Assembly (NCBI GenBank): GCA_026005175.1
Contig: BPKO01000012.1
Coordinates: 1 to 64,000, forward strand
Reading direction: 5' to 3'
Length of the DNA stretch: 64,000 bases
Origin: Candidatus Tectimicrobiota bacterium
GTDB taxonomy: Bacteria; Tectomicrobia; Entotheonellia; Entotheonellales; Entotheonellaceae
Positions 39,156 to 47,028 of the stretch are shown piece by piece; positions within the stretch are counted from its first letter, which is position 1, and every line of letters begins with the position of its first letter. The notes below the pieces were generated by a model. That model was not told the DNA's origin. It ran no database searches and was given only the letters and a program-made list of their open reading frames with translations. The translations under genes were made by a program, and so were the position numbers.

Positions 39156-39559
39156 TCGGTCCCCACCCAGCCGCTGGCAGAGACGTCGAAAATGACGCCA
39201 TCGGGGCCTTTGAACTTGATTTCCACGTTGCGGGGCGTCGCTGCCGCCGCGTCCTGGTGCAGCGTCTGCCGCCGCTGGGCGCCGGCCTTTTCCAGGCGCC
39301 GCAGGGTCTCTGCCAGGTCGTCGACTTGAAAGCCAAAGTGGTGTAGCCCCACAAAGGCAGCGCCTTCGGGCACGTCGGCCGCCTCGTCGGACTTGAAGCG
39401 CAGCACGGCGATGTTAATGTGGCCGTCGCTCAGGTAGTAGCCCTCGGCCAGGGGGGAGGTGATTTTGCTGACTTCCTGGAGGTCGAAGACGTCACGGTAA
39501 AAGGCCGCCGTCTTGTCCGGGTCCTGGGTGGCAATGGCGATGTGCTTGAGCCGGGCCAT
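39152..39559 (-). CDS. VOC/glyoxalase-family protein
   Basis: 135 aa with two beta-alpha-beta-beta-beta units. Putative metal ligands are His6 (LKHIAIATQD), His in FVGLHHFGFQV and Glu in NVEIKFKGPDG. Family members include glyoxalase I, methylmalonyl-CoA epimerase and ring-cleaving dioxygenases; the substrate is not readable here. Next upstream gene, 76 bp away in the same direction, is an SDR. Confidence 0.88.
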   Translation of the reverse strand: MARLKHIAIATQDPDKTAAFYRDVFDLQEVSKITSPLAEGYYLSDGHINIAVLRFKSDEAADVPEGAAFVGLHHFGFQVDDLAETLRRLEKAGAQRRQTLHQDAAAATPRNVEIKFKGPDGVIFDVSASGWVGTD

Positions 39560-39635
39560 AGCGGTCTCCTCCGTACGGGTGTCCTGCGAGGATAATCGCC
39601 TGCAGCGGGGTGGAGGTCAAGCGCCATCGCCTCCT

Positions 39636-40427
39636 TCAGCGATAGCGCTGCCGCGTGGTGGCCGTGAGGCCGCCGTCGACGGGCAGGACCACGCCGGTGA
39701 CCCAGCGGGCCTCGTCGCTGGCCAGATACACTGCCGCCCAGGCCACGTCCCAGGCCGTACCCTCACGCTCAAGGGGCACGCTGAGGCGACGCGCCTCGCG
39801 CTGCTCTGGAGTCATGCCCGCGGCCACCAGGGGCGTGTAGACAGGACCGGGCGCGATGCAGTTGACGCGGATGTTGTCCTTGCCGTGCTGCACGGCCATG
39901 GTGCGGGTCAGGGCAATGACCCCGCCTTTGGCCGCGGCGTAGGCCACCAGCCCGTGACCACGCATGCCGGCGACCGAGGCGACGTTGATAATGGCGCCGC
40001 CACCGCCCCGGATCATCTCGGGAATGGCATACTTGCTGCAAAAGAGGATGCCCTTGAGATTCACTGCCATGATGCGGTCCCAGTCGGCTTCGCTGACCTC
40101 CAGCACGGAGCCGGGCAAGCCAAAGCCGACGTTGTTGTGGAGGATGTCGAGGCGGCCGTAGTGGGCCACCGTGGTCGCTACCACACGCCGGGCCTCGGCT
40201 TCGCGCGTGACGTCGGCGACGCAGACGAGACTCTCACCGCCTTCCTCGCGGATCATCGCCTGGGTTTCTTCGGCGCGGGCAGCGACATGGTCGACGAGGA
40301 CGACCCTGGCGCCTTCGCGGGCAAAGAGAACGGCGGTCGCCTTGCCGTTGCCCACCCCAGGGCCGCGCGAGCCGGCACCGGTGACAATGGCCACCTTGCC
40401 TTCTAGTCTTGGCCTACGCTCTGGCAT
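39636..40427 (-). CDS. Short-chain dehydrogenase/reductase
   Basis: 263-aa classical SDR. Cofactor motif TGAGSRGPGVGNGKA carries an unusual 3-4 residue extension before the Gly-x-Gly. VLVDHVAA, NNVGFGLPG, catalytic Ser in NVASVAGMRG and Tyr/Lys in VAYAAAKGG are present. VTGVVLPVDGGL closes the fold. The extended glycine loop is found in a subset of SDRs from environmental bacteria. Probably co-transcribed with the VOC gene. Confidence 0.92.
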   Translation of the reverse strand: MPERRPRLEGKVAIVTGAGSRGPGVGNGKATAVLFAREGARVVLVDHVAARAEETQAMIREEGGESLVCVADVTREAEARRVVATTVAHYGRLDILHNNVGFGLPGSVLEVSEADWDRIMAVNLKGILFCSKYAIPEMIRGGGGAIINVASVAGMRGHGLVAYAAAKGGVIALTRTMAVQHGKDNIRVNCIAPGPVYTPLVAAGMTPEQREARRLSVPLEREGTAWDVAWAAVYLASDEARWVTGVVLPVDGGLTATTRQRYR

Positions 40428-40586
40428 GGGTGCTCCTCCCGTGGTGAGCAGGTCTGTACCCTCTGGCTCCCGAGTGTACCAGCCGGCGGCAGGGCTGCCC
40501 AGCCGGGGCGCTCAGACCTGGCGTGGGGCCACCAGATGTAGTATTCTTCTCCCGACTTGACCTCATCGGCGTGGAAGGAGGAAGCC

Positions 40587-40805
40587 GTGGCGCAGCTGAC
40601 GACGGCCGAGCTGCAACAGCTGGCTCGCGAGACCTTTGGCCGCGACCTGACGGCAGCGCAGGCCGAGGCGTACCGGGGCCGCCTGCCGGTGATGGCGGCG
40701 GCGGTGCGTCTCTTGCAGGCGTGGGAGGAGCGCCTGGGGGAGAGCGAGCCGGCAGCGGTGTTTCGCCTTGCCCCTCCGCAAGGGGTCCCGTATGGCTCTG
40801 CCTGA
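40587..40805 (+). CDS. AtzG-like small amidase partner (DUF4089-type)
   Basis: 72-aa protein starting at GTG 40587 (GGAGGAAGCC upstream) and overlapping the following amidase start by 14 bp. Its helical plan, LTAAQAEAYRGRLPVMAAAVRLL followed by an acidic stretch and the ending EPAAVFRLAPP, resembles AtzG, the GatC-like subunit that stabilises the amidase AtzE of cyanuric-acid degradation. The likeness is to size, position and the PAxxFRxxP tail; I infer that it clamps the amidase next door. Confidence 0.68.
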   Translation: MAQLTTAELQQLARETFGRDLTAAQAEAYRGRLPVMAAAVRLLQAWEERLGESEPAAVFRLAPPQGVPYGSA

Positions 40806-42183
40806 GCTGCCTTTTGCCAGCATTGCCGAGCTGGCACCGCGCCTGGCGCGCCGCGAGCTGTCGCCGGTGGAGGTAACCGAGGCGGTGCTGGCGCGCATCG
40901 AGCAGTACAACGACGTGCTGAAGGCTTACATCACGGTCACCGCCGACAGCGCCCGCCACGCGGCCCGCGCCGCCGAGGCAGCGATTCTGGCCGGCCACTA
41001 CTTGGGACCGCTGCACGGCATCCCGGTGGCCGTTAAGGATCTCTTTGCCACGCGCGGGGTGCGCACCACCTTTGGCTCGCCGCTGTTTGCCGACTGGGTT
41101 CCGGACTTCGACGCCGCGGCGGTGGAGCGCTTGAAGCGTGCTGGAGCGGTGATCGTGGGCAAGACCAACCTGCACGAGCTGGCCTTTGGCACCACCAGCG
41201 CCAATCCCCACTTTGGGGCGGTGCGCAACCCCTGGCAGACGCAGTGCCATCCTGGTGGCTCCAGTGGCGGCTCGGCGGCGGCAGTGGCGGCGGGACTGGC
41301 CTTTGGCGCCCTGGGCAGCGACACCGGGGCGTCGATTCGCCAGCCGGCTGCCTGCTGCGGTATCGTGGGACTCAAGCCCACTTACGGGCTGGTGAGCAAG
41401 TTCGGCGCCTTGCCACTGTCTTGGTCGATGGACCACGTGGGACCCATGACCCGCACGGTGGCCGACGCTGCCCTCCTACTGCAAGTGCTGGCCGGTTACG
41501 ACTCCCGCGATGCCACCAGTGTGGCATGTTCGGTTCCGGATTATACCGCTGCCTTGCAGCCTGACCTACGCGGCCTGCGCCTTGGGGTAGCCCGCGACTT
41601 TTTCTTTGCCGAGTGTGATCCCGAGGTGGTGGCGGCGGTGGAAGCGGCCCTGCCAGTGCTGCGCGAGCTGGGGGCGGCGGTGGAGGAGGTGGTTTTGCCC
41701 GACATGGCCGCCGCGCGTGCTGCCGGCACGGTGATCCTGTTCGCCGAAGCGGCGGCCTACCATGCCGCCAACCTGCGCCAGCGGCCACAGGCCTTCAGCG
41801 ACGAGGTGCGGGCCTTGCTGGAGATGGGCCAGTTCTACACGGCAGTGCAGTACGTACAGGCGCAGCGCCTGCGCCGGCAGCTGACGGCAGCCACCTGCCA
41901 GGCCCTGGCCGGCTTCGATGCCGTGGTGATGCCTACGGCGCCGCTGCCGGCCACGCCCATTGCGCCCGAAGTGCCTGGGCATGCGGCCCTGCGGCCGCGC
42001 AACACCCTGCCTTTTGACTTCACTGGTTTGCCGGCGCTCTCGGTGCCCTGCGGCCTTACGCGCGCCGGCTTGCCCGTGGGCTTGCAAATCGTCGGCAAGC
42101 CGTTTGCCGAAGCCACGGTGCTGCGGGTGGCTTACGCTTACGAGCAGGCGACGCCGTGGCACCGGCAGCGCCCGCCGCTGTAA
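40792..42183 (+). CDS. AtzE-like amidase (amidase signature family)
   Basis: 463-aa amidase with a complete triad: Lys82 in VAVKDLFA, Ser157 in GGSSGG, Ser181 in GSDTGASIR. The overlapping AtzG-like gene suggests an AtzE/AtzG (GatCA-like) complex. In the known system AtzE hydrolyses 1-carboxybiuret; here atzD and atzH partners are absent, so the substrate may differ. ATG 40792 is preferred because MALPELPFASIAELAP is the family-type start. hisS follows 32 bp later. Confidence 0.88.
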   Translation: MALPELPFASIAELAPRLARRELSPVEVTEAVLARIEQYNDVLKAYITVTADSARHAARAAEAAILAGHYLGPLHGIPVAVKDLFATRGVRTTFGSPLFADWVPDFDAAAVERLKRAGAVIVGKTNLHELAFGTTSANPHFGAVRNPWQTQCHPGGSSGGSAAAVAAGLAFGALGSDTGASIRQPAACCGIVGLKPTYGLVSKFGALPLSWSMDHVGPMTRTVADAALLLQVLAGYDSRDATSVACSVPDYTAALQPDLRGLRLGVARDFFFAECDPEVVAAVEAALPVLRELGAAVEEVVLPDMAAARAAGTVILFAEAAAYHAANLRQRPQAFSDEVRALLEMGQFYTAVQYVQAQRLRRQLTAATCQALAGFDAVVMPTAPLPATPIAPEVPGHAALRPRNTLPFDFTGLPALSVPCGLTRAGLPVGLQIVGKPFAEATVLRVAYAYEQATPWHRQRPPL

Positions 42184-42215
42184 GTACGACCAGGAAACGG
42201 TGCGGGAGAGCGGTT

Positions 42216-43565
42216 ATGGTGAGTACCAAGCCCCCCAGTGGCATGCGCGACTATTTGCCCGAAGCCGTATACAAGCGGCGCTACGTCATCGAGGTCATCG
42301 AGCGGGTCTTTCAGCGCTACGGCTTTCATCCCCTGGAAACGCCGGCCATGGAACACCTCTCGACGCTGCTTGGCAAGTACGGGGAGGAGGGCGACCAGCT
42401 CATTTTCCGTATCCTGCATCGCGGCGAGCGGCTGACGCGGGCCTTAGCCAAGGTGCACCCCGAGGTGGCCGACTTGGCGGAACTCGGGCTGCGCTACGAC
42501 CTCACTGTGCCGCTGGCGCGCGTGGTGGCCCAGTACGGCCATGCCCTGCCCCGCATTTTCAAGCGCTACCAGATCCAGCCGGTGTGGCGGGCCGACCGCC
42601 CTGCCAAAGGACGCTTTCGCGAGTTTTACCAGTGCGACGTGGATATCGTCGGCACTTCGTCGTTGCTGGCCGAAGTGGAAGTTCTCAACGCGGTGAGCGA
42701 GGTGTTAGGAGAGCTTGGCTTTCAGCGCTTTACCATCGCGCTGAACCACCGCGTGCTGCTGCGCAGCATGCTGGAAGCTGCCGGGGTGGCTGCCGAGCAG
42801 GAAGAGGCGGCGCTGGTGGCCATTGACAAGCTCGACAAAATCGGGCCTGCCGGCGTGGAAGCCGAACTGCGCGCGCGTGGCCTTTCTGCGGCAGTGGCCA
42901 CGCGCCTACTGGCCATGATCGGCGGCGAAGCCGGCACCGACAACACGGAACGCCTCAAGGTGCTGCGCGACTTGCTGCCGGCGGCGCCGGCGCAGGCGGC
43001 CTTGGCAGACCTCGAGCGCCTGCTGGTGCTGACTGCCGATGCCCCGGCAGGGCCGCACCTGCGGCTAACGCCAGCGCTGGCGCGCGGTCTGAGTTACTAC
43101 ACTGGTCCCATTTTCGAGATCCTCTGTGAGGAACTGCGCAGCTCGCTCGGCGGTGGCGGGCGCTACGACAACCTCATCGGCATGTTCAGCGGCAAGCAGG
43201 TGCCGGCGGTGGGCTTTTCGCTGGGGCTGGAGCGCCTGTTGCTGCTCATGGAAGCCGAGCAGATGTTCCCGCCGCTGCGCCTGACGGCCCAGGTGATGGT
43301 CTGCGCCTTGCCTGATACCCCTTTGGCCCCCGTGATCGCCCTGGCTACCCGCCTGCGGCGGGCCGGCATTCGCGCCGATCTCTACCCAGAACAGAGCCGC
43401 ATTGGCCGCCAGCTGGCCGCTGCCGACGCCCAGGGCATTCCTTACGCCCTGATCGTGGGACCCGACGAGCTGGCGCACCAGGCGTACACGCTGAAGCACC
43501 TGCGCAGCGGCGAGCAGCAGACTCTCGACGAAGCAGGGCTGATTGCCGTGCTGCAGCAGGCTTAG
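42216..43565 (+). CDS. hisS: Histidyl-tRNA synthetase
   Basis: 449-aa class II aminoacyl-tRNA synthetase charging tRNA-His. Motif 1 region KPPSGMRDYLPE, motif 2 FREFYQCDVDIVG, histidine-binding LSYYTGPIFE, motif 3 GFSLGLERLLLLM and a C-terminal anticodon-binding domain are all present, which makes HisS more likely than the regulatory paralogue HisZ. ATG 42216 has GGGAGAG upstream. The first motif has KPPSGMRD where most have PRGTRD. Confidence 0.9.
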   Translation: MVSTKPPSGMRDYLPEAVYKRRYVIEVIERVFQRYGFHPLETPAMEHLSTLLGKYGEEGDQLIFRILHRGERLTRALAKVHPEVADLAELGLRYDLTVPLARVVAQYGHALPRIFKRYQIQPVWRADRPAKGRFREFYQCDVDIVGTSSLLAEVEVLNAVSEVLGELGFQRFTIALNHRVLLRSMLEAAGVAAEQEEAALVAIDKLDKIGPAGVEAELRARGLSAAVATRLLAMIGGEAGTDNTERLKVLRDLLPAAPAQAALADLERLLVLTADAPAGPHLRLTPALARGLSYYTGPIFEILCEELRSSLGGGGRYDNLIGMFSGKQVPAVGFSLGLERLLLLMEAEQMFPPLRLTAQVMVCALPDTPLAPVIALATRLRRAGIRADLYPEQSRIGRQLAAADAQGIPYALIVGPDELAHQAYTLKHLRSGEQQTLDEAGLIAVLQQA

Positions 43566-43590
43566 GGGCGCCGCCAGGGCTGCCCTCTCG

Positions 43591-44988
43591 TCACGCGTGG
43601 CGCCGCACCCGGTGCCGGGCAAACCCCCACCAAAAGAGGAGCCCGGCGGCGGCCGCCGCTGCGGTGGCACCCCAGAAGACCCCCTGGAAAGCCGGCAAAA
43701 AGGCCAGCTTGCTGCCCCAGCGGGCCGCGTAGCGCGCTTGTAGCAGCTCAAAGAACAGGGAACCAAAAGTGGCGCAGCTCACCACGCCAAGCGTGCGGGT
43801 GAACATGCTCAGGCTGCCGGCCACCCCTTGCTGGCTGCGCGGCAGACTGCCCATAACGAAGTCCATGCTGGCGACCTGAAACAGGCCCAGGCCAAAGCCT
43901 TGTAGTCCTAGGGAGAGGGCCACCGCCACCGCCGACGTGCGAGCGTGCCACTGGCTGACGGCCAGCAAGCCCCCCACCAGCAGGGTCAGCCCCAGCAGGC
44001 TCAAGCGGCGTGCGGTCTGGACGGCCAACAGCCAGCCACCCAGGGGCGAAGCCAGCACCATGCCCAGCGGCGCCATGGCCAGCAGCAGCCCGCCTGCGGG
44101 GGCTGAAAACCGCCGCAGGTTGAGCAAGTAGTAAGGCACGAGCAAAAAAACGGTAAAGTGGGCGCCGTGGGCCAGCATGTGCGCCAGGTTGGTCACCGCA
44201 AAAGCCCGCTCGCGAAAAGGGTGTATGCTGAGCACCGGCGCCTCATGGCGGGCGGCATGCCGCACAAAAATTCCCAGGCTGGCTGCCGCGGTCGCTGCCA
44301 GCGCCAGGGTGGGCAGCGCCCTCCAGCCCAGCGCATAGCCGCGGTTAAAGGCCAAGAGCATGCCAGCAATGCCCAGGGCCAACAGCGTAGCGCCCAGGAG
44401 GTCAAAACGCCGCGGGTCGGCACCCGCCGGCAGTCGCGGAACCAGCAGCGGCACCAACACGACCGAGAGTACCGCCAGCGGCACGCGGAATGTGTAAACG
44501 GCAGGCCAACCCCAGCGCGCCACCAGCCAGCCCCCCAGCAGCGGACCAAGGGCAAACGCGAGTGCCGTGAGCATGTTGTACAGCCCCAGCACCCGCGGCC
44601 GTTCCTCTTCGGCAAAGGCCAGAGTCACCAGGGCCGGCGCACAGCTCAACACCAGGGCCGTGCCCACCCCTTGCAGCCCGCGAAAGAGCAAAAACCAGCC
44701 AAAGGTCGGGGCCATGCTGCACAAGAGCAGGCTCAGCGCACTCCACCACAGACCACTCAGGAAAACCCGCCGGTGCCCAATCAGGTCGCCCAAGCCGCCA
44801 CACCCGAGCAGCAAGCTGGCATAGGTGAGCACGTAACAAATAATGACCCACTGGATGGCGGCAAGACGAAGAGTAAAGGCCGCGGTAATGGCAGGAAAGG
44901 CGATGTTTACCGCCGTATCGAGGGGGCCAATGGCCACCCCTATCCCGACCACGGCAAGGGTGAGCCAGCCCCGCGACGCCAAGCGCAC
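43591..44988 (-). CDS. MFS transporter, DHA2-like
   Basis: 465-aa membrane protein with about 14 predicted helices. Typical parts are LDTAVNIAFPAI in helix 1, WVIICYVLTYASLLLGCGGLGDLIGHRRVFLSG (motif A: GDLIGHRR), and FRGLQGVGTALVLSCAPAL. GTG 44988 is the only plausible start, 15 bp after the fimV-like stop with GGAGC before it. Drug or metabolite export is likely; substrate unknown. Confidence 0.88.
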   Translation of the reverse strand: MRLASRGWLTLAVVGIGVAIGPLDTAVNIAFPAITAAFTLRLAAIQWVIICYVLTYASLLLGCGGLGDLIGHRRVFLSGLWWSALSLLLCSMAPTFGWFLLFRGLQGVGTALVLSCAPALVTLAFAEEERPRVLGLYNMLTALAFALGPLLGGWLVARWGWPAVYTFRVPLAVLSVVLVPLLVPRLPAGADPRRFDLLGATLLALGIAGMLLAFNRGYALGWRALPTLALAATAAASLGIFVRHAARHEAPVLSIHPFRERAFAVTNLAHMLAHGAHFTVFLLVPYYLLNLRRFSAPAGGLLLAMAPLGMVLASPLGGWLLAVQTARRLSLLGLTLLVGGLLAVSQWHARTSAVAVALSLGLQGFGLGLFQVASMDFVMGSLPRSQQGVAGSLSMFTRTLGVVSCATFGSLFFELLQARYAARWGSKLAFLPAFQGVFWGATAAAAAAGLLFWWGFARHRVRRHA

Positions 44989-45003
44989 CAGCGCAAAAGC
45001 TCC

Positions 45004-46272
45004 CTAGCGCGGCCGGCGCACCCAGCGCCAGAGCAGGATGACGGCACAGAGCAAGATGAGGGCGTTTTCCACCACCAGCACGTAGGGCGTGGCCAGCAAC
45101 AGGCGCTGCCACGCGCGCTCTTCAGACGGCGCTGGGGCCAGTGGCGGGGACAGTGACACGCTGCCCTGGGCCGACGTGCTGCGGAGCTGCCCTGGGGAGC
45201 GGTCGTGCAGGAGCTGCTGCCACTGTCGGGTAAGGCGCTCTTCGAGGCGTTGCAGCGCCGCCTGTAACTCGGCGGTGCTCACGAAGCCAAGGGACCGCTC
45301 CGCCGCCGGATGGGAAGGTAAGGGCGGCAGCCGGCCGGTTTCCAGTCCCTGCAACACGGTGCGCAATTCGGTCACGCTGACGGTTTCCGGCGAGTCTTCG
45401 GTGGACAGGACGACGGTTTGGGGTGAAGGGGACGGCGCAGCGACCTCTGCTTTTTCGGGTTCAGACCGCACCGGGGTGGTCGGCGGCTCTGGCCTCGTGG
45501 TGTACTGGCGTTCCTGCCACGCTTCCCACTGCTCGGCCACCAGGCGCTGGGCTTCTGCTCGGCTCAGCTTGGCCACCTCTTTGTCAAGATGCGGCGGTAC
45601 GGTGAGAAACGTCCCCACCAGGAGCCCGTGCATGTTCCCCGCGGCAAACCGCTCGCGGTTGGCCTGCCAGATGAGCACCACCGCCTGCCACACTGCCTCT
45701 TCCGGCACCCCCAGGGCGCGGACGATCCCATAGAGCGTCTCACCCCGCTTCACCGGCCCGTACCGCGCCGGCAGCCGCTGCACCCACGCCGGCGGCGGCA
45801 AGGCGGCCTCTTGCCGTGCGGCCGGTGGGGGAGCAGGCGACAGCGCGGCCCGTGCCACGGGAGAAGCGGCCGGCGGCGCGGGCGGAGGAGGTAACGCCAC
45901 GCGATAGCTCTTGACAATCGTCACTTGCCCGGCACGCACCAAAAGGACGAGGTCAAAGCTGGGAACCTGGATGGCCTCTTCAGAAGTGAGGCGGATGAAG
46001 TCCGGTGGCCCAAGCACCAGGCTGAGCCGCAGGCGATCGACGAAGGCGGGCCGCTGCAGTCCCTCGGCGGCGTACTCCTCGGCCGTGCCCAGGGTGGCGG
46101 CTATGTCCAGTTCACGCTCGTAGGGGTGCAGCCCCAGCGGCACGGTCGCCACCAGAGGCTCACCACGCCGGCTGTGGACGTTTAGCTCGCCCACCGCAAC
46201 CGCCCACAGGGAGGTGGCCAGGCTCAGGGAGACAAAGCCACAAACCGCCATGAGAAAGCCTGCCCTGTGCAT
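45004..46272 (-). CDS. FimV-like protein with LysM-type domain
   Basis: 422-aa envelope protein. A signal peptide (FLMAVCGFVSLSLATSLWAVA) is followed by the FimV core start VGELNVHSRRGEPLVATVPL, an Ala/Pro-rich linker, a LysM-like module (YGPVKRGETLYGIVRALG ... GNMHGLLVGTFLTVP) and a C-terminal membrane helix close to the end (LILLCAVILLWRW). FimV binds peptidoglycan and supports polar type IV pilus and type II secretion assembly, which fits the gsp operon of this window. GGAAGGACC precedes the ATG. Confidence 0.82.
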   Translation of the reverse strand: MHRAGFLMAVCGFVSLSLATSLWAVAVGELNVHSRRGEPLVATVPLGLHPYERELDIAATLGTAEEYAAEGLQRPAFVDRLRLSLVLGPPDFIRLTSEEAIQVPSFDLVLLVRAGQVTIVKSYRVALPPPPAPPAASPVARAALSPAPPPAARQEAALPPPAWVQRLPARYGPVKRGETLYGIVRALGVPEEAVWQAVVLIWQANRERFAAGNMHGLLVGTFLTVPPHLDKEVAKLSRAEAQRLVAEQWEAWQERQYTTRPEPPTTPVRSEPEKAEVAAPSPSPQTVVLSTEDSPETVSVTELRTVLQGLETGRLPPLPSHPAAERSLGFVSTAELQAALQRLEERLTRQWQQLLHDRSPGQLRSTSAQGSVSLSPPLAPAPSEERAWQRLLLATPYVLVVENALILLCAVILLWRWVRRPR

Positions 46273-46471
46273 CGCGGTCCTTCCTCCAAGCAGCGGGGAT
46301 CATCCTGCGCGCCCTGCGGCACACGCGCCCACCGGCTGTCCGCTCAACTTATTCCTTGCGTGCAAAGCGCCGTCGTAGCCATGCCGGACAGTGGCGCCTA
46401 CACCGGCGCTACCGACAGTCAGGGACCGGTACGGTTGCCCTTCTCTTGTGTGGGGGACAACGGCAAAACGG

Positions 46472-46500
46472 CTTTGCACCCACAAGGAGAGGGTGCAAAG
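46472..46500. repeat. Perfect 10-bp inverted repeat in the fimV-like leader
   Basis: CTTTGCACCC (46472-46481), 9-nt spacer, GGGTGCAAAG (46491-46500). It lies about 200 bp upstream of the fimV-like start. It could be an operator, or a hairpin in the leader; no U-run follows on either strand, so it is not a typical terminator. Confidence 0.6.
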
Positions 46501-46548
46501 AGGATAGAGGATTCGTGGCAGAAGATCGAGATTACAAAGACAGGGTCA

Positions 46549-46577
46549 GCGCCCTCCCCCACCCCTTGGGTGGGCGC
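46549..46577 (-). terminator. GC-rich hairpin after the small gene, possible terminator
   Basis: GCGCCC (46549-46554) pairs with GGGCGC (46572-46577), and ACCC with GGGT inside, with a C-rich bulge. On the minus strand it lies 50 nt after the stop of the 62-aa gene and is followed by only a moderately T-rich stretch, so terminator function is uncertain. Confidence 0.3.
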
Positions 46578-46626
46578 CGCGCGAGAAGACAGAAAGTAAG
46601 TCTACACGCCGGGGTGGGCCGAGGCG

Positions 46627-46815
46627 TTACTGATAGCTGTGATTAAACACGCGGTACTCTTCCACCAACTCCTTCCACGCCTGCTCGTCAAACTCGTAGC
46701 CGCGTTCCTTGACTTCCTTAAGGGAAAGCTCCACGAGATCACCCGTCTCCGTCTGCGCCACCAGCATCACCGGCCATTCCCTGTACACGGCGTGGATTTT
46801 GACGATCTTATGCAT
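46627..46815 (-). CDS. Small conserved-looking protein, unknown function
   Basis: 62-aa soluble protein starting at the ATG at 46815: a strand-rich N-terminal half (MHKIVKIHAVYREWPVMLVA, then TETGDLVELSLKEV) and a helical acidic C-terminus (FDEQAWKELVEEYRVF). Composition is protein-like and unlike shadow frames. I do not recognise a family. It has its own promoter-like sequence about 170 bp upstream and an unusually long leader. Confidence 0.55.
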   Translation of the reverse strand: MHKIVKIHAVYREWPVMLVAQTETGDLVELSLKEVKERGYEFDEQAWKELVEEYRVFNHSYQ

Positions 46816-46986
46816 AGCCATCCCTCGCTGCAAGTCCCAGCGGTTGTCGTTACCGGCATGGTGATCAGCGCGCCGACCCCGTTTGGACGGGTCTGTACCA
46901 CGTTATCGGCCTGCTGCCGCGCGGCCTTTAGCCTCCTGCCTCCCGCAGGAAGCCTACACCGGGGTCTTGCCTGCGTCTCTGCCAAT

Positions 46987-47015
46987 AGTGTAACCGCAAC
47001 GGCGGTCGACGGCAA
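46987..47015 (-). promoter_or_regulatory. Promoter-like sequence before the long leader of the 62-aa gene
   Basis: On the minus strand TTGCCG (plus 47010-47015), exact 17-bp spacer, TACACT (46987-46992), each four of six consensus bases. A transcript starting about 46980 would carry a leader of about 165 nt before the ATG at 46815. Confidence 0.4.
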
Positions 47016-47028
47016 GAGCCCCCACGCC

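Larger units (their letters stand above)
46273..46626. other. 354-bp intergenic region with two hairpins, no gene seen
   Basis: Non-coding gap between the small minus-strand gene (ending 46627) and the fimV-like gene (starting 46272). It holds a perfect 10-bp inverted repeat and a second GC-rich hairpin, listed separately. I find no convincing -35/-10 pair and no tRNA. Short open frames on the plus strand here have no start site or protein-like composition. Confidence 0.6.

Noticed and set aside
46267-46599. Plus-strand small open frames in the fimV-like leader
   Set aside because: No ribosome site, no protein-like pattern, and they overlap the hairpins.
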